A DNA stretch of 17,878 nt from DAOMFM01 sp035429825 (GCA_044224215.1 JBGAKX010000092.1:1-17878), one strand, 5' to 3'. Positions 7,418 through 15,790 are shown, numbered from the stretch's first letter. Numbers and translations are program-made. The notes: generated by a model from the letters alone, not told the origin.

Positions 7418-9031
7418 TTACTTGTTCTTGTCGTCGTCCCCAATACGCGCGTCCACGGGCTCCTCGGGGAACTTCGGAGGCGCCATCGGGTCGCCCGTCG
7501 GTGATCCCGCGGGCGACACGCCATGCGCGGCGATCTCGTGCGAGAGGCTCGCCGCGAGGTGGCTGTGCTTCTTCCCATAGAAGAAGTAGATCAGGAATCC
7601 GACGAGCAGCCACACGATCAGCCGGTACCAGTTCTCCACCGGGAGCGAGAACATCAGCAGCAGACAGATCAGGATTCCGAGGATCGGGAACAGCGGCGAG
7701 AACGGCACGCGGAACGGCCTGTGGGCGTCCGGGTTTGTCCGGCGCATGATCAGCACCGCTGCGCACACGATGACGAAGGCGAGCAGCGTACCGATGTTGA
7801 CCAGTTCGGCGAGGATTCTGAGCGGAAGGAACGACGCCATCGACGCGACAAAGATGCCCGTCAGGATCGTCGACTTCCACGGCGTCTTGAACTTGGGATG
7901 GACGTCGCCAAAGAAACCCGGCGGGACGAGCCCGTCGCGCGCCATCGCAAGCAGCACGCGAGGCTGGCTGAGCAGCATGACGAGCAGCACCGACGTGATG
8001 CCGGTCAGCGCGCCGATCGAGATCAGGAACTGCGCCCACGGAAGGCCGACCGACGCGAACGCCTGCGAGACCGGCGCATTGATGTCGATCTTGTTGTAGG
8101 GAACCATTCCGGTCAGCACCGCGGCGACCAGGATGTAGAGAATCGTGCAGACGACCAGCGACGTGATGATGCCGATCGGAACGTCCTTCTGCGGATTCTT
8201 GGCCTCTTCCGACTGCGTGGAGACTGCGTCGAATCCGATGTAGGCAAAGAAGATCGTCGCCGCGCCCGCGACCATGCCGAGCGGCGCGCCGCCGGCGTCG
8301 GTCTGACCCGTCAGGATGTGGCCAAAGAAGCTGACGCCCGTGTAGCCGTACGGCGCGAAGTCCGCCGTCCAGTTTGCCGGGTTGATATAGAACGCGCCGA
8401 CGACGATGACGAACAGCACCACGCCGAGCTTGATGATCACCATCACGGCGTTGAACGATGCGCTCTCCTGGACGCCCTTCACGAGGATGACCGTCAGGGC
8501 GAACGTGATCAGCATCGCCGGCAGATTCAGGACCGTCCCCGTCGAGACGATGTGCCCGACGACCGGGTCATAGTCGAACGGGGCGCCGGTAATTGCCTTT
8601 GGCAGATGTATCCCCAGCAGCCCTATGAAGTCCTGGAAGTAGTGCGACCACCCGTTCGCAACGGTCGCCGAGCCGACCGCGTATTCGAGCACGAGATCCC
8701 AGCCGATGATCCACGCAAACAGCTCGCCGAGCGTCGCGTAGGCGTAGGTGTACGCCGAACCTGCAACGGGAACCATCGCCGCGAACTCGGCATAGCACAT
8801 CGCGGCAAAGATGCACGCAATGCCCGCGACCACGAACGAGAGCATCAGCGCGGGTCCGGCCTTGTCGTGCGCGGCAACGCCCGTCAGAACAAAGATTCCT
8901 GTGCCGATGATTGCGCCGATGCCGAGCGTCGTCAGCTGCAACGGACCGAGGACCCGTTTCAGACGATGCCCGTCCTTGAGCTCCTCGTGGAACTTGTGGA
9001 GCGGCTTGGGTGTAAAAAGCTGGTTGGCCAT
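7418..9031 (-). CDS. APC-family amino acid permease (YfnA/CAT-like)
   Basis: The 537-residue integral membrane protein has about 12 hydrophobic segments between residues 30 and 490. The first carries the substrate-binding motif GAIIGTGIFVLTG (39-51), typical of the amino acid-polyamine-organocation superfamily. The segments CYAEFAAMVPVAGSAYTYAY, FFAYIGFDAVSTQSEEAKNPQKDVP and the C-terminal NPDAHRPFRVP match the cationic-amino-acid-transporter/YfnA branch. It most likely imports amino acids by proton symport; the substrate cannot be told from sequence. The last 45 residues form a hydrophilic tail rich in Pro and acidic residues. GGAGG (9037-9041) lies 5 nt before the ATG. The gene follows the MFS gene by 83 nt, has its own possible promoter, and ends at a strong terminator. 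Confidence 0.92.
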   Translation of the reverse strand: MANQLFTPKPLHKFHEELKDGHRLKRVLGPLQLTTLGIGAIIGTGIFVLTGVAAHDKAGPALMLSFVVAGIACIFAAMCYAEFAAMVPVAGSAYTYAYATLGELFAWIIGWDLVLEYAVGSATVANGWSHYFQDFIGLLGIHLPKAITGAPFDYDPVVGHIVSTGTVLNLPAMLITFALTVILVKGVQESASFNAVMVIIKLGVVLFVIVVGAFYINPANWTADFAPYGYTGVSFFGHILTGQTDAGGAPLGMVAGAATIFFAYIGFDAVSTQSEEAKNPQKDVPIGIITSLVVCTILYILVAAVLTGMVPYNKIDINAPVSQAFASVGLPWAQFLISIGALTGITSVLLVMLLSQPRVLLAMARDGLVPPGFFGDVHPKFKTPWKSTILTGIFVASMASFLPLRILAELVNIGTLLAFVIVCAAVLIMRRTNPDAHRPFRVPFSPLFPILGILICLLLMFSLPVENWYRLIVWLLVGFLIYFFYGKKHSHLAASLSHEIAAHGVSPAGSPTGDPMAPPKFPEEPVDARIGDDDKNK

Positions 9032-9063
9032 TCGAACCTCCGTGAGGGGTGAGAAGCGGGCTG

Positions 9064-9092
9064 ATAATTGACTATTCGCGAGCGTGGTTCAA
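9064..9092 (-). promoter_or_regulatory. Possible promoter of the amino acid permease gene
   Basis: On the minus strand TTGAAC (9087-9092) and AATTAT (9064-9069) are 17 nt apart, each matching 4 of 6 consensus bases. The transcript would start near 9057, about 25 nt before the start codon, with the GGAGG inside. Confidence 0.35.
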
Positions 9093-9114
9093 GGCGAATT
9101 GCCGATTGTAAATG

Positions 9115-10449
9115 TCATGCGTGACGGCGCTCGACCTTGATTGCCGCCAGAAAGAACGCGGCTCCAACGACCATCGCCACCGGCAGCAGGAGCATCGCCA
9201 CCGAGAGATGGTGCGTCGACGGGTCGAGCATGAACATCCGGGCCACCATCGCGCCGATGCCTTCCGCACCGCCCGCCTTGACCGTGTCGGACAGCCGGCC
9301 GACGACCGGCTGAGAGATCGCGTCGCCCAGCACGTGGATCGACAGGATCGAGAGCGCGACGGCCGAGACGCGCAGGTCCGCCGGAACCGAGTTGACGATG
9401 ATCGCGTTCACCGGAGCGTTCCCCATGAACGCGATCACGATCGTGACCATCGTCGCGGTCAGGTAGATCGCCGGCGTGCTGGCGCTGATGGCGACGACCA
9501 TCGGCACGACCGACAACGCCGCGGTGGCGGCGCACACGTACGGATATGCGTGCGGCGTGCGCTTGAGCAGACGGTCGCTGAGCGTGCCGCCGACGAGCGT
9601 CCCGAGCGTGCCGCCAACGCCTGCGCACAAACCGATCGTGATGCCGGCGGACGTTTCGGACATGCCTTTGTCGGTCTGCAGCAGCTGGGGCGCCCAGTAT
9701 GCGAGCGCGCCGAGCGAGAACGTCACCGCCGAATACCCGAGCACCGACAGCAGGTACAGCGGATTCCGCAGCAGCGTCAGGTAGTTCTGGACGAACGTGG
9801 CGCCCTTGCGCGCGGCGGCGAGCGCGCGATCGGTTTCGGAGTCCAACGCGCCGCGAACCGGTTCGCGGATCAGGTACGCGCTGATGGCGAGCACGATCCC
9901 GGGGAAGCCGACGAGAAAGAACGCATAGCGCCATCCGAGGAGCGTGCCGAGGATTCCTCCGAGGATCAGTCCGCCCGCGGTGCCCGCCGGAATCGCCGCA
10001 TTGAACAGACCGATCGGCGTGGCGCGGTGCTTTGGCGGGAAGTAGTCCGCGATGAGGCTCGGGGCAACCGAGGCATACGACGCTTCGCCGACGCCGATCA
10101 GCGATCGCGCCGCCAGCATGTGGACATAGTCCGTCGCAAACCCGCCGAGCCCTGTTGCGAGGCTCCAGATGCCGACGCCCGCGGCCATCAGCTTGGTGCG
10201 CGAGTACCGGTCACCGAGCCAGCCGAAGATCGGCGTCAGGAAGGTGTACGAGATGATCAGCGCGCTGCCGATCCATCCGAACTGCTCCTGCGTCAGGTGC
10301 AGGTCGGCGATGACCTGCGAGCCCACGGCCGCAAGCACGTAGCGATCGACATAGTTGATGAGGTTGATGCCCGTGAGCAGCCAGACAATTCCGTACGCAC
10401 TCCGCATCGAAACGTGGGAGTGCTCTGGCTCGGACGCCAAGTTGGCCAT
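9115..10449 (-). CDS. Spinster-like MFS transporter
   Basis: The 444-residue protein has about 12 predicted membrane segments and strong resemblance to the Spinster (Spns) branch of the major facilitator superfamily. Hallmarks are INYVDRYVLA in the first segment (Asp35-Arg36), the loop 2-3 motif GWLGDRYSRTKLM (76-88) and LIGVGEASYASVAPSLIADYF in the fourth segment (Glu122). In bacterial Spns proteins the equivalent Asp, Arg and Glu are, from memory, linked to proton coupling. Substrates in this branch include lysolipids and, by broad annotation, organic anions, so the cargo here is open; import of an aromatic acid for the nearby box genes is only a guess. There is no clear Shine-Dalgarno site before the ATG at 10449, and the -10-like TAGAAT lies only 10 nt upstream. 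A second ATG (MRSAYG, near 10407) is possible but also lacks a ribosome site. Confidence 0.9.
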   Translation of the reverse strand: MANLASEPEHSHVSMRSAYGIVWLLTGINLINYVDRYVLAAVGSQVIADLHLTQEQFGWIGSALIISYTFLTPIFGWLGDRYSRTKLMAAGVGIWSLATGLGGFATDYVHMLAARSLIGVGEASYASVAPSLIADYFPPKHRATPIGLFNAAIPAGTAGGLILGGILGTLLGWRYAFFLVGFPGIVLAISAYLIREPVRGALDSETDRALAAARKGATFVQNYLTLLRNPLYLLSVLGYSAVTFSLGALAYWAPQLLQTDKGMSETSAGITIGLCAGVGGTLGTLVGGTLSDRLLKRTPHAYPYVCAATAALSVVPMVVAISASTPAIYLTATMVTIVIAFMGNAPVNAIIVNSVPADLRVSAVALSILSIHVLGDAISQPVVGRLSDTVKAGGAEGIGAMVARMFMLDPSTHHLSVAMLLLPVAMVVGAAFFLAAIKVERRHA

Positions 10450-10459
10450 ATGGCGGGCG

Positions 10460-10465
10460 ATTCTA
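10460..10465 (-). promoter_or_regulatory. -10-like box giving a very short leader for the MFS gene
   Basis: TAGAAT on the minus strand (5 of 6 consensus) ends 10 nt before the ATG, so transcription would begin within about 3 nt of the start codon. The -35 region would fall inside the CGCAGAT element and is weak (TTATCT at 18 nt spacing). Confidence 0.35.
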
Positions 10466-10480
10466 GCAGAGGGGACAAGC

Positions 10481-10507
10481 CGCAGATAAACGCAGATCCA
10501 CGCAAAC
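10481..10507. repeat. CGCAGAT 10-bp-period element (copy B)
   Basis: Three consecutive units CGCAGATAAA, CGCAGATCCA and CGCAAACC start at 10481, 10491 and 10501, a period of exactly 10. The unit is shared with 5067-5104, but here no hairpin arms are present. It lies between the Spy-like gene and the MFS gene. Confidence 0.55.
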
Positions 10508-10509
10508 CA

Positions 10510-10543
10510 TGAAGAAAGGGCGTCGGGGATTGCCCGACGCCCT
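10510..10543 (-). terminator. Hairpin terminator downstream of the Spy-like gene
   Basis: Perfect arms at 10517-10527 and 10533-10543 (core GGGCGTCGGG / CCCGACGCCC) enclose a 5-nt loop. On the minus strand the stem is followed by TTTCTTC, a modest U-rich stretch. It lies about 35 nt past the stop of the Spy-like gene. Confidence 0.65.
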
Positions 10544-10578
10544 CGATGTGGTCGATCGCGACGATAGACTCGGAAATC

Positions 10579-11055
10579 CTAATTCGTCGCGTCCGGTGCG
10601 CCGCTGCGCTCACCGAACTTCCCGCGCTTGTCGCCGCGGCGGTTCCGCATCTCGAGGCGCATCTGTCTGAGCTGTTCCCGCTGTTGCGGTGTCAGGATCT
10701 GGAGCGCCTTCATCCGGCTGTTCGTCATCTGGCGAACCATCTCGTTGTGGGCCTGCGACAAGTCAGCGCGTCGCGCGTCGACGGCGCCCTGGTTCGGCGG
10801 ATCGGCCATCATCGCATCCTCGAGCGCCTGGCGCTTCTCCTTGACCGCCTGACGCGCGGCCTTGATGCCCTCGCCGTCCGCGGTGCGAAGCTGCTCGAGT
10901 TGTGTGCGCTGTACGTCCGTGAGACCGATCTTTTCGGCGATCCGCTGTTTCATCGCGCCACGGTCGTGGTTGCCGTGGCGGCGTTCCTGCGCGGATGCGG
11001 GGCTCGCCGCAAGCGCTACCGCGAGGATGAGGGGGGCTGTAACAAACCGTTTCAT
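10579..11055 (-). CDS. Periplasmic Spy/CpxP-like LTxxQ protein
   Basis: The 158-residue product starts at the ATG at 11055, preceded by AAGGAA at 11059-11064. It has a clear signal peptide (APLILAVALAASPASA, cleavage predicted before Gln23). The mature part is highly charged and helical, with the paired motifs LTDVQR (45-50) and LTPQQR (121-126) that define the LTxxQ fold of Spy and CpxP, followed by a basic tail rich in Arg and Lys. Spy-like proteins are periplasmic dimers that act as ATP-independent chaperones or as inhibitors of envelope stress kinases. The frame extends upstream to 11259, but that part overlaps boxD and lacks a signal sequence. It lies 85 nt downstream of boxD on the same strand, so read-through from the box operon is possible, and it ends at a hairpin terminator. 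Confidence 0.8.
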   Translation of the reverse strand: MKRFVTAPLILAVALAASPASAQERRHGNHDRGAMKQRIAEKIGLTDVQRTQLEQLRTADGEGIKAARQAVKEKRQALEDAMMADPPNQGAVDARRADLSQAHNEMVRQMTNSRMKALQILTPQQREQLRQMRLEMRNRRGDKRGKFGERSGAPDATN

Positions 11056-11140
11056 ACGTTCCTTGACCTCCAACCTGCTCGTTACCAATCCGTCGTTTGG
11101 AGGCTTTCGACGCGCCAAAAGTCTGGCGAACTCGCGGACG

Positions 11141-12682
11141 TCACCCGAGCAGCTTCTCGAGCAGGGGACGGTATCCCTGAACGGCGATGCGCTGCTGGTA
11201 GAGCCCCAGACCGCGCTCGCCGCCGAGCTCCTCGCCGCCGCCGGCGCGGCCGGGACCACCGTGGATCATCTGGGGGAGCACGGTTCCCGGGCCCATCGAA
11301 TGCTCGGCGATCTTCTCGCCACCGATCGTCAGCCGACCGTGGAACGGACCGGCGCCGAACACGAACTCGCGAGCGACTTCGAGGTCGTCCGTGTAGACGC
11401 TCGACACGAGACCGCCGCCGCCGCGACGGATGGCGTCGGTAGCGCTGCCCTCGTACGGCATGATCGTCGCGACCGGTCCGAATACTTCAAATGCATGCAC
11501 GTCGGCAACGTCGACGCCGCTGGCAGCAAACAGTACCGGCGACATGAAGAAGCCCCTGTCGTGGTCGACGCCGACGAGCGCACCGCGCCCGCCGTCGCCC
11601 ATCACGAATTCGAGCGATCGCGCGAGGCGTTCGACGCCCGCCCGGACGTCGGCAAGCTGGCGGGCCGTGGCAAGCGGACCCATGCGAACCTCGGACAGGG
11701 ACGGGTCACCGACCTTTGTTTCGCGAACCCGGTCAGCGAGGTCGTCGCGAACGCTGGCCGCAAGTGCCCTTGGAACGAACACACGCCGGATCGCCGTGCA
11801 CTTCTGGCCGGCCTTCTGTGTGATGTCCTTTGCGACTTCGCGCAGAAACATCTCGTACGTGTCGCTTCCGTGCTCGACGTCGACGCCGAGAACGGCAGCA
11901 TTCAGACTGTCCGCCTCGACGTTGACGCGGATCGAGTGCCGGACGACGTTCGCGTGCCCGCGGATCATCGCGCCGGTGTCGCTGGAACCGGTGAATGCGA
12001 CCGCATCCTGCGAGGTGAGGTGATCGAGCAGATCGCCCGCGCCTCCGGCGAGAAACGTGAATGCGCCGTCGGGAACGACGGCCGCCTCGACGAGAATCTC
12101 GGCGATACGCGCGGCGACCAGCGCGGTACTCGTGGCAGGCTTGACGACCACCGGCATGCCGGCAAGCCACGCGCACGCAGCCTTCTCGCCAAAGCCCCAC
12201 GCGGGGAAGTTGAATGCATTGATCTGAACCGCCGCGCCGGTCAGCGGAAGACGGACGTGCTGTCCGACGAGGCGGGGACTGCGGCCGAGTTGGGTCATCT
12301 CGCCGTCGGCCATCACCCGCGCGTCGCCGAGGGTCTGGCCGAGCGACGCGTAGTACGAGAGCGTCCCCGTGGCGCCGTCGATGTCGAACTTTGCGTCGCC
12401 GCGCGTGTTGCCGCCGTTCGCGAGCGCAAGGTCGACGAGCTCTTCGCGGTGCGCGTGCATCGTCGACGCGACCGCGGCGATCATCGCGCCGCGTTCGGCA
12501 AACGTCATCGCCCGAAGCGCGGGGTTGCCCACCGTGCGCGCGAAATCGAGCGCGGCGGCGAAATCGACGCCGCCGGTGCTCGTCTCGGCAAGGACCTCTT
12601 CCGTCGTCGGATTGACGAGCTTCGAGCGCTCGCCCGTCCCCTCAACCCACTTGCCGCAAACAAAACTCTTGAGTGTTTTCAT
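11141..12682 (-). CDS. boxD: BoxD: 3,4-dehydroadipyl-CoA semialdehyde dehydrogenase (NADP+)
   Basis: The 513-residue aldehyde dehydrogenase fits the box-pathway enzyme in length and N-terminus (MKTLKSFVCGKW). It resembles the dehydrogenase half of PaaZ but has no MaoC hydratase domain. The cofactor fold is marked by INAFNFPAWG (155-164), VVVKPA (178-183) and AFTGSSDTG (229-237). The catalytic pair is visible as Glu256 in RVNVEADSLN and Cys295 in GQKCTAIRR. The enzyme oxidises the semialdehyde released by BoxC to 3,4-dehydroadipyl-CoA, which enters a beta-oxidation-like route to acetyl-CoA and succinyl-CoA. It is the third gene of a minus-strand operon, 16 nt after boxB, with no strong ribosome site in that gap. 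A PaaZ-like role in phenylacetate breakdown is the main alternative, made unlikely by the neighbours. Confidence 0.9.
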   Translation of the reverse strand: MKTLKSFVCGKWVEGTGERSKLVNPTTEEVLAETSTGGVDFAAALDFARTVGNPALRAMTFAERGAMIAAVASTMHAHREELVDLALANGGNTRGDAKFDIDGATGTLSYYASLGQTLGDARVMADGEMTQLGRSPRLVGQHVRLPLTGAAVQINAFNFPAWGFGEKAACAWLAGMPVVVKPATSTALVAARIAEILVEAAVVPDGAFTFLAGGAGDLLDHLTSQDAVAFTGSSDTGAMIRGHANVVRHSIRVNVEADSLNAAVLGVDVEHGSDTYEMFLREVAKDITQKAGQKCTAIRRVFVPRALAASVRDDLADRVRETKVGDPSLSEVRMGPLATARQLADVRAGVERLARSLEFVMGDGGRGALVGVDHDRGFFMSPVLFAASGVDVADVHAFEVFGPVATIMPYEGSATDAIRRGGGGLVSSVYTDDLEVAREFVFGAGPFHGRLTIGGEKIAEHSMGPGTVLPQMIHGGPGRAGGGEELGGERGLGLYQQRIAVQGYRPLLEKLLG

Positions 12683-12698
12683 AGTCGGAGATCTGCGG

Positions 12699-14126
12699 CT
12701 AGTTCCTCATGAACTTGACGTACTCGAAGTCGACCGGCTGGCCGTTGATGCCGCGCCGAGGCGGTGCGATCCAGTTCGCATAGGCGCCCGGCTCGTAGAC
12801 CGGGACCATCAGCGACTTGACGTACGCCAGGTCGGCCTTGGTGGGCAGGAAGTCGGGGCGCCGTCGATCGTACTCCTCCGGCGACAGCAGCGACCCGCGC
12901 GGATCGAACGGCATGTTGGCGTAGACGCCGACGAGCCGGTTGAAGCGATCCGACGGCAGGTACAGCCGTTCGTCGACACCAGCGTCGGCGAGGGTCTTGT
13001 TCCAACGCTCGAGCGCCCGCTCGCAGTCGGCGACGTACGAATCGCGCAACACGAGGTTCATCGCGCGGCGCAGCGGGATCTCCTGCTTCGCAAGCCGTCC
13101 GTCAGGCGTCGGCGCTTCAATGACGTATGCGCCGTCGAGCGCCACGTGGTCGGGCCACTTCTTGTCGTCCGATTCCTGGAACCGGCCCTTCAGGCTTGCG
13201 GCAAAGTAGTTCGCCGCATTCGACGAGTCCTCGCCGCCGAACAGGTCGAGCGACGCGGAGCACCACTCGTTGATGTACTTCTGGATGATGTCGAGGGGAA
13301 TGCCTCCCTGTTCGCGGATGTCGCCGCCCGACTTCATCAGGCTCGCCGTGCGTTCGACGACCCGACCGACGCCGGTCTCGCCGACGAACAGGTGATGCGC
13401 TTCCTCGGTCAGCATGAACTGCGTCGTGCGCGCGAGCGGATCGAACCCGGATTCGGCGAGCGCCGCAAGCTGGTACTTGCCGTCGCGGTCCGTGAACATC
13501 GTGAAGCAGAAGAACGCGAGCCAGTCGTCGATCGGCTTGTTGAATGCGCCCAGAATGCGCGGCGAGTCGGCGTTGCCCGAGCGCCGGACGAGCATGTCCT
13601 CGGCCTCTTCGCGGCCGTCCTTTCCAAAGTACTGATGGAGCAGATAGACCATCGCCCACAGGTGGCGGCCCTCTTCGACGTTCACCTGGAACAGGTTCCG
13701 AAGGTCGTAGAGCGACGGCGCCGACTTGCCGAGCAGCCGCTGCTGTTCGACCGACGCGGGTTCGGTGTCGCCCTGCGTCACGATGATCCGGCGCAGCTCC
13801 TTGCGGAATTCGCCCGGGACCTCGTTCCACGACGCCTTGCCCATGTTGTCGCCGAACGCGATCGCGCGCTCCTTCTCGAATGGCGTCAGAAAGATGCCCC
13901 ACCTGTACTCGGGCATTGTCACGTAGTCGAAGTGCGCCCAGCCGCCCTTGTCGACGCTCACCGCCGTGCGGAGGTAGATCTGGTCCTTCTGGAATCCCTC
14001 GGGTCCCATGTCCATCCACCACTGGATGAAGTTGGGCTGCCACTCCTCGAGGGCGCGCTGCAGCTTCCGGTCGCTCGCAAGGTCGACGTTGTTCGGAATC
14101 TTCTCGGTGTAATCGATCGCTGACAT
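12699..14126 (-). CDS. boxB: BoxB: benzoyl-CoA 2,3-epoxidase, diiron oxygenase subunit
   Basis: The 475-residue product agrees with the BoxB family in length (473 in Azoarcus evansii, from memory) and sequence from end to end (YTEKIPNNVDL at the start, VDFEYVKFMRN at the end). It is the oxygenase that forms 2,3-epoxybenzoyl-CoA from benzoyl-CoA and O2, with electrons from the BoxA reductase. The expected diiron ligands are all in place: Glu122, the ExxH pair Glu152/His155 in EEGRH, Asp213 in FTDRDG and the ExxH pair Glu242/His245 in EEAHH, at a constant offset of two from the numbering I recall for the A. evansii structure. CTCCTCC on the plus strand (14135-14141) gives a strong GGAGGAG ribosome site inside the end of boxC. 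The ATG at 14126 follows the boxC stop after one base, so the two are translationally coupled. An upstream extension to 14282 only overlaps boxC. Confidence 0.97.
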   Translation of the reverse strand: MSAIDYTEKIPNNVDLASDRKLQRALEEWQPNFIQWWMDMGPEGFQKDQIYLRTAVSVDKGGWAHFDYVTMPEYRWGIFLTPFEKERAIAFGDNMGKASWNEVPGEFRKELRRIIVTQGDTEPASVEQQRLLGKSAPSLYDLRNLFQVNVEEGRHLWAMVYLLHQYFGKDGREEAEDMLVRRSGNADSPRILGAFNKPIDDWLAFFCFTMFTDRDGKYQLAALAESGFDPLARTTQFMLTEEAHHLFVGETGVGRVVERTASLMKSGGDIREQGGIPLDIIQKYINEWCSASLDLFGGEDSSNAANYFAASLKGRFQESDDKKWPDHVALDGAYVIEAPTPDGRLAKQEIPLRRAMNLVLRDSYVADCERALERWNKTLADAGVDERLYLPSDRFNRLVGVYANMPFDPRGSLLSPEEYDRRRPDFLPTKADLAYVKSLMVPVYEPGAYANWIAPPRRGINGQPVDFEYVKFMRN

Positions 14127-14127
14127 C

Positions 14128-15783
14128 TTACGTTCTCCTCCAGTCGAACTCGGGGCTCTCCGGACGGCCGTAGAGCGTGAGTGCGCCGCGCGCGCCGACC
14201 GCGTTCGGGCGCTGGAAAATCCAGTTCTGCCACGCGGAGAGGCGGCCAAAGATCTTGGTTTCGAGAGTCTCGGGACCCGCAAACCGCAGGTTTGCCTCGA
14301 GGCCCGTGAGCGAATCGGGCGACAGGCTCACCCGTTCTTCGATTGCGAGGCGGATCTCGTCGTCCCAGTCGAGGTCCTCGACGAGCGCTGTCGCGAGGCC
14401 CTGCGCATCGGCCTCGGCGGCCGAAAGCGGCTCGCGCAGACCCGCGACCGCGCATGCGTGCTCGGGGTCGGCGAGAAACCGCGTGCCGAGCCGGGTCAGA
14501 CCGTTGCCCATCGGCAGCAGCCCGCCGTTCATCTCGGTGACGGCGACGGAGACCGCATCGTCGTCGAGCACGTACGATCGATCGGCAGCCAACGCCAGCT
14601 CGAGCAGGCTTCCGGCAAAGCACGACCTCTTGTCGACGAGCGCAAAAAAGCTCTTCGCGGTGACGTCGACGCGCTTGAGCGTGCGCTTGATGAAATGGAT
14701 GACCTCGTTGACAAACCAGTCGCCGCGGTGCGCCTCGAGCTGCGCGTCCATCCGGACGACGTCTTCGACGCGGCCGCGCGTCGCAAGGATCACGAGCCCG
14801 ACGTCGGGGTGATTGAATCGAAGCCTGAGGATCGCGTCGTCAAGCTCGCGAAATGCGCGGAGCGGGAACCACTCTGCGCCGAGGTCGGACGGAGTCGCTG
14901 GCATCTCGGGAAGGTCCTCAGGGACCCTGAGCTCGATCCGTGCGACGCGCGGTGTCGGGCCGAATCGAAGCGTGACATGTCGGTACGTGATCGCGTCGTC
15001 GGTGATCTCGGGCGCGAGCGCCTCCAGGTGAATGCCCTTGCGCTCCGGATGGCCGGCGCCGGCGATCTCGCGGGCGCGCACGTCGATGGCCTCGGCGAAC
15101 TTCGACGGCGGGAACACGCCGTCGACGAGACCCCATTCAACGGCGCGCTTGCCCTTGATCCCTTCGGCGAGCGTGGTGAAGACATCCGCGCGGTCGCGGC
15201 GAACCATGCGCTTGTCGACGACGCGCGTCAATCCACCCGTGCCGGGCAGCACGCCGAGGTACGGCACTTCCGGCAGTGCGACGGCCGAGCGCCGGTCGTC
15301 GACGAGGTAGATCTCCTTGCACGCGAGCGGGAGCTCGTAGCCACCGCCCGATGCGATGCCGTTGAGCGCGGCGACATACGTCTGTCCGCTGTGCTCGGTG
15401 GCATCCTCGATCGCGAGCCGCGTCTCGTTGGTGAACTTGCAGAAGTTGACCTTGAACGCGTGCGTCGACGTTCCGAGCATGAAGATGTTGGCGCCCGAGG
15501 AGAACACGCCGTCGAGGGCGCTCGTGACGACGACGCACGTGACCTCGGGATGCTCGAACCGAAGCCGCGTGACCGCGTCCGCAAGCTCGACGTCGACGCC
15601 CATGTCGTACGAGTTGAGCTTGAGCGCGTACCCGGGCTTGAGGCCCTCATTCTCCTGGATGTTCAGCTTGAGGGTGGCGATGGGTCCATCGACCTCGAGC
15701 GTGATGTGCCGATAGCGCTCCGGCGAGGTCTCGAACGAGACCGGTTCCGGAGCGGCGTCCTTTGAAGCTTCAGCAGTTGCCAT
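14128..15783 (-). CDS. boxC: BoxC: 2,3-epoxybenzoyl-CoA dihydrolase
   Basis: The 551-residue product from the ATG at 15783 matches BoxC, a double-length crotonase-family enzyme. It hydrolyses the epoxide made by BoxB twice, opening the ring and releasing formate plus 3,4-dehydroadipyl-CoA semialdehyde. Residues about 30-250 form the first crotonase unit, with the oxyanion-hole region ALNGIASGGGYELPLA near residue 145 and LGVLPGTGGLTRVVDKR after it. Residues about 265-520 form the second unit (CFAGSLLELALAADR near 394, MNGGLLPMGNGL after it). The C-terminus (FGRLSAWQNWIFQRPNAVG, then a tail to FDWRR) is typical of the family. The ATG at 15783 has no Shine-Dalgarno site, and a TATACT box ends 7 nt upstream, so the mRNA is probably leaderless. 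The frame is open up to 15846, but that would start upstream of the promoter. Confidence 0.96.
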   Translation of the reverse strand: MATAEASKDAAPEPVSFETSPERYRHITLEVDGPIATLKLNIQENEGLKPGYALKLNSYDMGVDVELADAVTRLRFEHPEVTCVVVTSALDGVFSSGANIFMLGTSTHAFKVNFCKFTNETRLAIEDATEHSGQTYVAALNGIASGGGYELPLACKEIYLVDDRRSAVALPEVPYLGVLPGTGGLTRVVDKRMVRRDRADVFTTLAEGIKGKRAVEWGLVDGVFPPSKFAEAIDVRAREIAGAGHPERKGIHLEALAPEITDDAITYRHVTLRFGPTPRVARIELRVPEDLPEMPATPSDLGAEWFPLRAFRELDDAILRLRFNHPDVGLVILATRGRVEDVVRMDAQLEAHRGDWFVNEVIHFIKRTLKRVDVTAKSFFALVDKRSCFAGSLLELALAADRSYVLDDDAVSVAVTEMNGGLLPMGNGLTRLGTRFLADPEHACAVAGLREPLSAAEADAQGLATALVEDLDWDDEIRLAIEERVSLSPDSLTGLEANLRFAGPETLETKIFGRLSAWQNWIFQRPNAVGARGALTLYGRPESPEFDWRRT

Positions 15784-15790
15784 GGGCGCG

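Larger units (their letters stand above)
11141..15783 (-). other. boxCBD operon for aerobic benzoyl-CoA degradation
   Basis: boxC, boxB and boxD run in the same direction with gaps of 1 and 16 nt, so they should form one transcript starting at the promoter at 15791-15819. The order follows the pathway loosely: epoxidase and dihydrolase first, dehydrogenase last. BoxA (the NADPH-dependent reductase partner of BoxB) and benzoate-CoA ligase, present in classical clusters, are absent from both flanks within the window. Confidence 0.85.

Noticed and set aside
7523..9052. A 509-codon open frame on the plus strand opposite the amino acid permease
   Set aside because: The translation is a low-complexity string of Arg, Asp and Glu, the mirror image of hydrophobic membrane codons on the other strand.
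12683..12698. AGATCTGCGG between boxB and boxD as a third copy of the CGCAGAT element
   Set aside because: Only ten bases match and there is no second unit in register; chance is likely in this base composition.
12369..14123. A 584-codon open frame on the plus strand opposite boxB and boxD
   Set aside because: It is antisense to two well-supported enzymes, its translation is rich in Arg/Val/Asp with no recognisable domain, and such long mirror frames are common in high-GC DNA.
14127..14282. An upstream start for boxB
   Set aside because: The extension lies wholly inside boxC, and a strong GGAGGAG sits before the ATG at 14126.
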